Part shown: positions 1 to 4,563 of the stretch, piece by piece
Layout of the letters: every line of letters starts with the position of its first letter
How positions within the stretch are numbered: the first letter of the stretch is position 1
Origin: Prevotellaceae bacterium
GTDB taxonomy: Bacteria > Bacteroidota > Bacteroidia > Bacteroidales > UBA932
NCBI GenBank assembly: GCA_031259805.1
Contig: JAIRKX010000099.1
Span: forward strand, 1 to 6,931
DNA length: 6,931 bases
Reading direction: 5' to 3'
The notes under the pieces: model-generated
What the model saw: the letters and a program-made list of their open reading frames with translations, nothing else
Databases searched by the model: none
What the model was told of the DNA's origin: nothing
Made by a program: the position numbers and the translations under genes

Positions 1-475
1 CGGATAAGGCGTCGAACGTACAGGCCTGCACGCAGTCGCCGTGGCCGACGCAGCCGAACGCGCAGCCGGTGTCGCCTTTATACAGCGTGTGCGCGACGAG
101 GCACGACGCCGCCCCGTCGTATCGGCTGGTGCGCGGTCGCACAGTGCAATCGCCGGCGCATCGTACTACGGCAATCAGGGGTTCTTGCGACGCAACCATC
201 TTTCCTAATAATGCCGCTATGTCGCTCATGACGCTTGCTCCGCCCACAGGACAGTAGATGGCGTCCATCGTGGCGCTTTTGACGGCCGCTTCGGCCAACG
301 CACGACATCCGACATAGCCGCATCCGCCGCAGTTTACTCCGGGCAGAAGCGCTGTTACCTCGTCGATACGCGCATCTTCGTCGACCTTGAATCGTTGCGC
401 CACGAGATAAAGCACAGTCGCCAGCACCACCCCCAGCAGGCTTAGTATAATAACGGTAATAATAATGGTATACAT
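1..475 (-). CDS. rnfB: Rnf complex subunit B, iron-sulfur protein (partial, 3' end outside window)
   Basis: RnfB is the iron-sulfur subunit of the membrane Rnf complex, which couples ferredoxin:NAD+ electron transfer to ion pumping. The visible 158 residues start MYTIIITV and contain one N-terminal membrane helix (about 3-26). A 4Fe-4S domain follows with Cys49, Cys52, Cys57 and Cys75 in the pattern NCGGCGYVGC...CPVGG, which is characteristic of the family. Further cysteines are at 106, 110 and 125, and then 138, 142, 148 and 152 (GCAFGCVGHGDCVQAC), where the ferredoxin-like part begins. The remaining ferredoxin domain lies beyond base 1. The ATG is two bases after the rseC stop, so translation is probably coupled, and rnfC, D, G, E and A are expected further left. 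Motifs are read directly from the sequence; the function is family knowledge. Identity is near certain. Confidence 0.94.
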   Translation of the reverse strand, partial: MYTIIITVIILSLLGVVLATVLYLVAQRFKVDEDARIDEVTALLPGVNCGGCGYVGCRALAEAAVKSATMDAIYCPVGGASVMSDIAALLGKMVASQEPLIAVVRCAGDCTVRPRTSRYDGAASCLVAHTLYKGDTGCAFGCVGHGDCVQACTFDALS

Positions 476-477
476 GT

Positions 478-903
478 TTAAAGGTCTATCTTTTCAATTT
501 CAAATTCGAACGTTCGTTTCAATGTATTCCTAACAGCATACAAGACGCCGTAGTAGCCAGCCACGCCGCCGATACTCGCTACGCCGCTCCAGACGCTGGG
601 GCAGTCATGCGCCTGCAAAAGTACTAAAATTACTAACAACAATGCCAACGGGCATACATAACCCCACCACACTGCCGCCAGTTCGCCGCCCGACACAAGG
701 ATGACGCGCACCTCGTCGCCCGCCTGCACGGCCTGTCCGCGATTGGGGACGACGACCTGTTTCTCGCCCGCGCCCGCCGCACGACACAAGCCCTTTGCCC
801 GGCACGCGCCGCACGACGAGGCAACCGATATCCGCACCTCTATCGTTTCCGGCGTTACTCGCTCGACAACGCCCCGATGTATGATCTGTGATGTATTCGT
901 CAT
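478..903 (-). CDS. rseC: RseC/MucC family membrane protein (SoxR-reducing system type)
   Basis: This 141-residue protein has the RseC layout. A small N-terminal soluble domain carries a cysteine cluster (Cys31, Cys34, Cys40 in SSCGACRAKGLC). Two membrane helices follow, at about 75-96 and 104-124, and then a short basic tail. In gammaproteobacteria, relatives modulate sigma-E or help an Rnf-like complex reduce SoxR. In Bacteroidetes the gene commonly sits directly before rnfB, as here, so a role linked to Rnf assembly or its redox state is the best inference. The cysteines may bind a metal or iron-sulfur cluster, but this is not shown. The start at 903 is supported by a TATCTTTG promoter box about 25 bases upstream and by the MTNTSQIIHRG start preceding the conserved GVVE segment. 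It is the first gene of the leftward operon. Confidence 0.9.
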   Translation of the reverse strand: MTNTSQIIHRGVVERVTPETIEVRISVASSCGACRAKGLCRAAGAGEKQVVVPNRGQAVQAGDEVRVILVSGGELAAVWWGYVCPLALLLVILVLLQAHDCPSVWSGVASIGGVAGYYGVLYAVRNTLKRTFEFEIEKIDL

Positions 904-926
904 CCAGTACTTGTTTTTTCGGAAGA

Positions 927-934
927 CAAAGATA
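927..934 (-). promoter_or_regulatory. Candidate -7 box of the rseC-rnf operon
   Basis: On the minus strand these bases read TATCTTTG, an exact match to the Bacteroidetes -7 consensus TAnnTTTG. They lie 23 bases before the rseC ATG and imply a leader of about 17 nt. No TTTG -33 box is visible at the usual 19-20 bp spacing, because that position falls inside the adjoining heptamer repeat. The identical octamer precedes tetR at nearly the same distance. Confidence 0.5.
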
Positions 935-935
935 C

Positions 936-998
936 TATTGAATATTGAATATTGGGTATTGAATATTGACGGATGAGTATTGAATATTGATGGGTACG
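936..998. repeat. Heptamer/21-bp tandem repeat upstream of rseC
   Basis: Nine consecutive 7-bp steps are visible. TATTGAA or a one- or two-base variant (TATTGGG, TATTGAC, TATTGAT) fills seven of them, and GGATGAG and GGGTACG fill the other two. At the next level this is three 21-bp units, each beginning TATTGAATATTGA (936, 957 and 978). The tract abuts the rseC -7 box and occupies the place where the -33 region should be. It could be simple-sequence expansion or a set of protein sites spaced two helical turns apart. Confidence 0.8.
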
Positions 999-1025
999 CC
1001 GCCCGCGTCCATAACTACCATTTTG

Positions 1026-1159
1026 TTATACTACGCACGGGCATAACTTGTGCAATAAAAACATGCGACAATTGGCTGCAATTCCCCTACTCGGCGCAAC
1101 CAATCGCAAAATCATACTGCGTCATGTATATTTCTCATATTATAACCAAGGATAGTATA
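1026..1159. repeat. Left 134-bp direct repeat bracketing the 42-bp array
   Basis: This segment is repeated at 1456-1589 (offset 430 bp) with 133 of 134 bases identical; the only difference is A1144 versus G1574. The match stops sharply at both ends. Each copy begins TTATACTACG and ends GGATAGTATA, so the heptamers TATACTA (1027-1033) and TAGTATA (1153-1159) form short terminal inverted repeats. Inside, ATTGGCTGC (1071-1079) pairs with GCAACCAAT (1096-1104) with one mismatch, and GCG/CGC outside it can extend the stem. No gene is recognised in it. It may be a small mobile or structured element; its nature is unknown. Confidence 0.93.
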
Positions 1160-1178
1160 CATTGTTTGTGGGTAGAAA

Positions 1179-1453
1179 GCCAACTTACCATGTCAGTTGG
1201 GCTCTCGTTCAGGACGAGAAGCCAACTTACCATGTCAGTTGGGCTCTCGTTCAGGACGGGAAGCCAACTTACCATGTCAGTCGGGCTCTCGTTCAGGACG
1301 AGAAGGAAACTTACCATGTCAGTTGGTCTCTCGTTCAGGACGGGAAGGAAACTTACCATGTCAGTTGGTCTCTCGTTCAGGACGAGAAGGAAACTTACGC
1401 CGTCAGTTGGGCTCTCGTTCAGGACGGGAAGGAAACTTACGCCGTCAGTCGGC
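1179..1453. repeat. 42-bp tandem array, six full units plus a partial seventh
   Basis: Units start at 1179, 1221, 1263, 1305, 1347 and 1389, with a truncated seventh from 1431 to about 1453. There are no spacers between units. Units 1-3 open GCCAAC and units 4-7 open GGAAAC; units 1-5 carry ACCATG where 6-7 carry ACGCCG. The end of the unit alternates strictly ACGAGAA, ACGGGAA through units 1-6, implying growth as an 84-bp dimer. Each unit holds TCTCGT-TCAGG-ACGAGA (6-bp stem, exact in odd units, T·G wobble in even ones). Units 1-2 also hold CCAACT...AGTTGG around a 9-base loop. Because 42 is a multiple of three and the unit lacks stops, long open frames appear here by construction. Protein coding is neither shown nor excluded. 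Confidence 0.95.
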
Positions 1454-1455
1454 TT

Positions 1456-1589
1456 TTATACTACGCACGGGCATAACTTGTGCAATAAAAACATGCGACA
1501 ATTGGCTGCAATTCCCCTACTCGGCGCAACCAATCGCAAAATCATACTGCGTCATGTATATTTCTCATATTATGACCAAGGATAGTATA
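1456..1589. repeat. Right 134-bp direct repeat bracketing the 42-bp array
   Basis: Second copy of the 1026-1159 segment, in the same orientation, beginning two bases after the truncated seventh array unit. It has the same TATACTA/TAGTATA ends (1457-1463 and 1583-1589) and the same internal stem (about 1495-1537). An open frame that crosses the whole cassette reads the two copies in different frames (offset 430 is not divisible by three). The near-identity is therefore not explained by protein conservation. It points to recent duplication, gene conversion or a selected nucleic-acid structure. Confidence 0.93.
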
Positions 1590-1615
1590 GTAAAGGCAAG
1601 GAGTTTGTCACAAAA

Positions 1616-1633
1616 AGCGAGGACGACCTCGCT
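1616..1633. other. GC-rich perfect hairpin
   Basis: AGCGAGG (1616-1622) pairs perfectly with CCTCGCT (1627-1633) around the tetraloop ACGA. AAGGC at 1593-1597 can also pair with GCCTT at 1663-1667 to enclose it, giving a possible branched fold. No T-run follows on either strand, so it is not a standard terminator. It lies just outside the right direct repeat, and its role is unknown. Confidence 0.6.
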
Positions 1634-1667
1634 CGGAACGAGGAATGAAGTTCGGGCGGGACGCCTT

Positions 1668-1706
1668 ACCCCTCACTCTCCATATTTTATTTGGAGAATG
1701 AGGGGT
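1668..1706. other. Long imperfect hairpin downstream of the tetR operon
   Basis: ACCCCTCACTCTCCA (1668-1682) pairs with TGGAGAATGAGGGGT (1692-1706), 14 of 15 positions, around a 9-base AT-only loop. It lies about 110 bases past the stop of the minus-strand repeat protein and could stabilise that 3' end. There is no T-run on the minus-strand exit side, so intrinsic termination is not supported. It may be a dispersed palindromic repeat. Between it and 1815 I see no gene. Confidence 0.65.
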
Positions 1707-1815
1707 GATTTGAAGAAAGTTTGAAGCAATGTTACACAGAGAACCACAAAGAGGCACACTTTACACTTCACGATCTGCCCTAATAGCAGAGGAAAAGGAT
1801 TCCCTTATTTTTTAT

Positions 1816-2946
1816 TTAAAAGAGATACTGCACACCGGCTTGATAACCGATGAAAACCTGTTGGAGCTTGGAGACGCCATCGTTTTTCCATAGGGCATGA
1901 CGGGGAAACATATCGGCATGGTCGCCGTTGTTTGTCTGCATGTAATGAATGCTTGGGCCGGCAAAGATTTCTATATGCGGAAGAAGACGATATGCGGCAT
2001 GAAGACGATAGCCAACTTTAAATGTGGGATTCTTGTAGAAAAGAAGAGCGGCAATTGTCAGTTCGTTCTTGATTCTAAAGCGGGCGGTACAGTTTATGTG
2101 CGCTCCCCAACCGCCATCCACGAGAAAGGATTGCTTGCCGGCTTTATGATTATATCCTATCCCGAGGATACCGTATGTCACCCTTCCGCCGGAACGAAAG
2201 GAGGCGACCACGCTGCCCGTTTCGTCGTAAGACAGCGCGATACCTTTTTCTCCATTTTGGATAATATTGATAAAAGCAATGGAATAATCGCTGCTGTCGG
2301 CTATATTCAACAATCCGGCCAATTGAACGCCTTTGACACGTTCGGCCCTATTCACCAGACCGGCCAATTGCACCCCGCTCAGGTCGTCGGCAGCGCTCAT
2401 CAATCCGGCATATTGTATCCCATTCAGGTCGTCGGCAGCGCTTATCAATCCGGCACATTGTATTCCGTTCAGGTTGTCGGCAGCATTGACTATTCCGGCC
2501 AATTGTATCCCGTTCAGGTCGTCGGCAGCATTGACCAGTCCGGCTATTTGAATGCCGATTACTTCACGACGATTCCTGTTTATCAGGCCGGACAGGAGAA
2601 CGCCTTTGTAATTGTTCTCGACGTTGCTGACCAATCCCGATAACATAATCCCCGTTCCGTTGTGTCCGACATAGTTGAACAGCCCTGCCAGTTGCAAACC
2701 TGTGGCATCGTTATAAATAATATTGGCCAGCCCGCTCAACGTAAAGGCCTGTTCATTTTGAGAAACGCCTGCCAGCACGTGCCACGAAGCGCCGTTGGTG
2801 TACTGGGACGCCAGCCATCCGTTCGTGCTTAAAGGGTAAACAAAACCGAAGTGAAATCCCGAATAGCGGGTACTGTCGGTTTGAGAAAGTGCGGCTACGG
2901 TAACCATCATGTATCCTACCGTCATTAAAAAAAAAGAATTGCGCAT
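1816..2946 (-). CDS. Secreted glycine-patterned repeat protein with barrel-like C-terminus
   Basis: This 376-residue protein begins MRNSFFLMTVGYMMVTVAALSQ, a signal peptide with likely cleavage near Ser21. Residues about 67-220 are ten tandem repeats with core G-[IV]-Q-x-[AS]-G-L-[VIL]-[NS]. The first four have a 16-residue period (67-130) and the last six a 15-residue period (131-220, e.g. GIQLAGIVNAADNLN). Residues about 225-376 alternate polar and hydrophobic segments and end QYLF with a terminal Phe, as in outer-membrane barrels. The repeats resemble the surface repeat of the Leptospira LA_2272 type as I know it; this is an inference from pattern. An in-frame ATG at 3060 would lie inside tetR and place extra residues before the signal peptide, so 2946 was chosen. 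It starts 20 bases after the tetR stop, suggesting an operon and possible regulation by that repressor. Function unknown; likely cell-envelope. Confidence 0.82.
   Translation of the reverse strand: MRNSFFLMTVGYMMVTVAALSQTDSTRYSGFHFGFVYPLSTNGWLASQYTNGASWHVLAGVSQNEQAFTLSGLANIIYNDATGLQLAGLFNYVGHNGTGIMLSGLVSNVENNYKGVLLSGLINRNRREVIGIQIAGLVNAADDLNGIQLAGIVNAADNLNGIQCAGLISAADDLNGIQYAGLMSAADDLSGVQLAGLVNRAERVKGVQLAGLLNIADSSDYSIAFINIIQNGEKGIALSYDETGSVVASFRSGGRVTYGILGIGYNHKAGKQSFLVDGGWGAHINCTARFRIKNELTIAALLFYKNPTFKVGYRLHAAYRLLPHIEIFAGPSIHYMQTNNGDHADMFPRHALWKNDGVSKLQQVFIGYQAGVQYLF
2287..2748 (-). repeat. In-gene tandem repeats (45- and 48-bp units)
   Basis: These bases encode the ten glycine-patterned repeats of the secreted protein. 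Units of 48 bp cover 2557-2748 and units of 45 bp cover 2287-2556. The four units between 2377 and 2556 are most alike at the DNA level: each has GGTCGTCGGCAGC or GGTTGTCGGCAGC on the plus strand. This suggests recent expansion of the 45-bp block, and copy number could vary between strains. Confidence 0.85.
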
Positions 2947-2966
2947 TATTCTGTTTGAGATTTTGC

Positions 2967-3584
2967 TTACTCTGCCGATTGCGGTTTCAGCAACATGACT
3001 GTTAGCACATGCGGTTGTGGAAGTACAAATTCCTCTCCCATCAATGCTTTGTAGGAGCACAATCCGGTGATGGACGCAAGAAAGAGGATGGATAGCGCTT
3101 GCGGATTGCCTCTTTTGACGACTCCCATTCGCTGCCCCTCACTAATGATTTTCCGTATCTTCTCGATGATTGAATACGTCTTTTTTATGTGCGCCTTCGC
3201 TTTCCGTGGAGCAATATCACGCAGGAGAAGCGCCTGCGGAATGAGCAGGCAATAATAGGCGGTGGCTTCGTCCTCTTTGATGTGGTGCAACATGGCTCTT
3301 GTCAAGCGCGTGATTTTATCGGCAGGCGATATCGGCTTGTCAGCAATTGTCGACACGATGGCATCGACTTTTTTTACGGCGGTTACCACCAACTCGACGT
3401 ATAAATCCTCTTTCGATCCAAAATACTGGTACAGCGGGCCGTGACTTGCTCCTGTCAATTTGGCAATATCCGCCACCGTTGTCGCCGAAAATCCTTTGGT
3501 AGCATATAGTTTTAATCCGACGTTCCATATATTCGCTTTTAGGATCTTTTGACGTTCGATAATTTGTTGTTTTGTTATTGACAT
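2967..3584 (-). CDS. TetR/AcrR family transcriptional regulator
   Basis: The 205-residue product has the usual TetR length and layout. The N-terminal DNA-binding domain (about 12-62) includes the helix-turn-helix TTVADIAKLTGASHGPLYQY at about 35-54, followed by FGSKEDLY, a family hallmark. The rest is a helical ligand-binding and dimerisation region whose inducer cannot be read from sequence. The frame stays open upstream to 4055, but that extension crosses the palindromic element and the tetR promoter. It was rejected in favour of the ATG at 3584 (MSITKQQIIERQ), which also gives a normal-length protein. The secreted repeat protein follows 20 bases downstream, so self-regulation together with that gene is the simplest model. 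Confidence 0.92.
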   Translation of the reverse strand: MSITKQQIIERQKILKANIWNVGLKLYATKGFSATTVADIAKLTGASHGPLYQYFGSKEDLYVELVVTAVKKVDAIVSTIADKPISPADKITRLTRAMLHHIKEDEATAYYCLLIPQALLLRDIAPRKAKAHIKKTYSIIEKIRKIISEGQRMGVVKRGNPQALSILFLASITGLCSYKALMGEEFVLPQPHVLTVMLLKPQSAE

Positions 3585-3600
3585 GTCTTTCGTTAAAAAA

Positions 3601-3631
3601 TTTTCAACAAAGATAATGATTTTATTGGAAA
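3601..3631. promoter_or_regulatory. Candidate TetR autoregulatory operator over the tetR promoter
   Basis: Plus-strand TTTTCAACAAA (3601-3611) and TTTATTGGAAA (3621-3631) are inverted copies matching at 9 of 11 positions, separated by 9 bases and centred on 3616. The palindrome covers the tetR -7 box, where a repressor would block transcription. The region is AT-rich, so chance is possible. Confidence 0.35.
3608..3615 (-). promoter_or_regulatory. Candidate -7 box of tetR
   Basis: The minus strand reads TATCTTTG, an exact TAnnTTTG match, 23 bases before the tetR ATG and with the same geometry as at rseC. No TTTG -33 box is seen at 19-20 bp. It supports the start at 3584 over the longer frame. 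Confidence 0.5.
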
Positions 3632-3675
3632 TAATTACTATGCGGACATTTTGTGGGTGCATTTCAAATTGTCGT

Positions 3676-3695
3676 CCGTCGGCTAAAGCCGACGG
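3676..3695. repeat. Perfect 8-bp-stem palindrome
   Basis: CCGTCGGC and GCCGACGG enclose a TAAA loop. No T-run follows on either strand. It is the first of six hairpins inside the MITE-like element. Confidence 0.7.
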
Positions 3696-3876
3696 CAATA
3701 ATAACTCATCACTTTCAACCTCCAACGCTTCGTTTTTATCGGGTCGGAACCGAACTAAGGTTCGGATGCGATCAGCCATCGGCGTTCGGGCAAACGCCTG
3801 TCGGCGTGTCGCGTACGCCGTTCTTTTTCTATTGATATTGTGCCCCGCAGGGGAACTCATAACGCATGACGCATAG

Positions 3877-3921
3877 GAAGGGTGAAGCAATCCGGAAATC
3901 CACCGGATTGCTTCACCCTTC
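3877..3921. repeat. Perfect 19-bp-stem palindrome (dispersed-repeat type)
   Basis: Bases 3877-3895 pair without mismatch to 3903-3921 around a 7-base loop; the core is GAAGCAATCCGG / CCGGATTGCTTC. The GGATTGCTTC...CTCGCAAAGACGG wording resembles a palindromic repeat common in many bacterial intergenic regions (usually reading CTCGCAATGACGG); that comparison is from memory. It is not a terminator, since no T-run follows on either side. It is the strongest secondary structure in the window. Confidence 0.85.
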
Positions 3922-3962
3922 GCCCTCGCAAAGACGGCTACGATAAGCCGGGTTTGCGACAA

Positions 3963-3994
3963 TTTGAAATACACCCCAATTTTTCTTACTTTTG
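3963..3994 (+). promoter_or_regulatory. aroK promoter, -33 TTTG and -7 TACTTTTG
   Basis: TTTG (3963-3966) and TACTTTTG (3987-3994) match both Bacteroidetes boxes exactly, with a 20-bp spacer. Transcription should start near 4001, leaving a leader of about 14 nt before the TTG at 4015. The -33 box lies inside the right inverted repeat of the MITE-like element, while the -7 box lies outside it. Confidence 0.72.
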
Positions 3995-4014
3995 TTCTCT
4001 CATTTATATTTACA

Positions 4015-4533
4015 TTGAATACAATATCTCTTATTGGTTTTATGGGAAGCGGCAAGACAACTATTGGCCGGCAGTTGGCACAGGCGTTGCAATGGTCGTT
4101 TTTCGATACGGACGCGATGATTGAGGCGTCGGAGAGGAAGACGGTGTCCGAAATTTTTGCCGCTGTCGGGGAGGTGAAATATCGTCAATACGAATACCGG
4201 TTGATGCTGCAGTTATTACCCTCGATACTTCCGTCCGTCATGGCCTGCGGCGGCGGACTACCGTGCATCCCATATGCCATGACTTATTTAAACCGGTATT
4301 CGATCACCGTCTATCTACAAACGCCTGTAGACCTTCTGTGTGCCCGCTTGCGGGACCACGTGGCGCAACGCCCCCTGCTGCACGGTACGGGCGACCTGCG
4401 GGAAGCGGTCGAGACGCTGCTAATGCAACGCCAACAGTTTTATCAGCAGGCGCAGTGGATACTTAACACGGAGGGAAAAAGCATAGAAGAACTTTGTTCA
4501 GTGTTGCACGTGCTGGTCGAAAAAGATATCTAA
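4015..4533 (+). CDS. aroK: Shikimate kinase
   Basis: This cytoplasmic enzyme phosphorylates shikimate at the 3-hydroxyl using ATP, on the pathway to chorismate and aromatic amino acids. From TTG at 4015 it is 172 residues, the usual family length. Visible motifs are the P-loop GFMGSGKTT (8-16), FFDTD with Asp33, the YRQYE segment with Arg57 and Glu60, CGGG (Gly79-81), the lid Arg119 (QRPLL), and Arg139 in QRQQFY for the substrate. The frame is open back to a TTG at 3964, but that lies in the -33 box and would add a hydrophobic stretch foreign to the family. The only in-frame ATG nearby (4042) cuts the P-loop. TTG is thus the only conventional start between the predicted transcript start and the P-loop. 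The gene stands alone and converges with the peptidase, 30 bases apart, with no clear terminator between them. Confidence 0.93.
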   Translation: MNTISLIGFMGSGKTTIGRQLAQALQWSFFDTDAMIEASERKTVSEIFAAVGEVKYRQYEYRLMLQLLPSILPSVMACGGGLPCIPYAMTYLNRYSITVYLQTPVDLLCARLRDHVAQRPLLHGTGDLREAVETLLMQRQQFYQQAQWILNTEGKSIEELCSVLHVLVEKDI

Positions 4534-4563
4534 GCGCCGGCCACCGTTGACATCCCCTGTTTC

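Larger units (their letters stand above)
3655..3976. mobile_element. MITE-like element: 322 bp, 20-bp terminal inverted repeats, no coding capacity
   Basis: The left end (3655-3674) and right end (3957-3976) are inverted repeats matching at 19 of 20 positions; the inner 14 (ATTTCAAATTGTCG against CGACAATTTGAAAT) are perfect. ATTTT occurs two bases outside each end (3648-3652 and 3979-3983), a weak candidate target duplication in AT-rich DNA. The interior has no plausible gene but a run of hairpins at 3676-3695, 3750-3765, 3781-3798, 3802-3820, 3843-3853 and 3877-3921. The first two share the form C-TAAA-G / C-TAAG-G at their tips. This is what a non-autonomous transposon derivative looks like. 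The transposase family cannot be assigned. An alternative is a cluster of unrelated dispersed palindromes. Confidence 0.68.

Noticed and set aside
1179..1453. CRISPR array
   Set aside because: Units are contiguous, with no unique spacers between repeats and no cas genes nearby.
980..1585. Open frame of 201 codons across the array cassette, translating to 14-residue repeats (LTMSVGLSFRTR type)
   Set aside because: The 42-bp unit lacks stops and is a multiple of three, so all three plus-strand frames and at least one minus frame stay open through it. The two identical borders are read in different frames, and there is no promoter match or signal peptide. Coding is not excluded, but nothing supports it.
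1197..1724. A second plus-strand open frame (GSRSGREANLPCQ repeats)
   Set aside because: Same artefact of a stop-free in-phase repeat; it runs on through the right border and hairpin region with no domain.
1734..1760. ACACAGAGAACC...GAGGCACAC as a regulatory motif
   Set aside because: It resembles a low-information dispersed intergenic sequence, and no structure or second copy is visible in the window.
1897..2643. Plus-strand open frame of 248 codons opposite the secreted repeat protein
   Set aside because: It is the antisense shadow of a gene with a clear signal peptide and repeat pattern; the 45-bp units keep it open.
3877..3921. Intrinsic terminator
   Set aside because: The stem is very strong but neither strand has a T-run after it, and no gene ends next to it.
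3964..4014. Upstream TTG start for shikimate kinase
   Set aside because: It overlaps the -33 box and lies before the predicted transcript start; the added residues are not typical of the family.
3585..4055. N-terminal extension of the TetR protein by 157 residues
   Set aside because: It crosses the palindromic element, the aroK promoter and the tetR promoter, and would place residues before a normal TetR start.
4534..4563. Bidirectional terminator between aroK and the peptidase
   Set aside because: The 30 bases hold only a short GCCGGC palindrome and no hairpin with a T-run.
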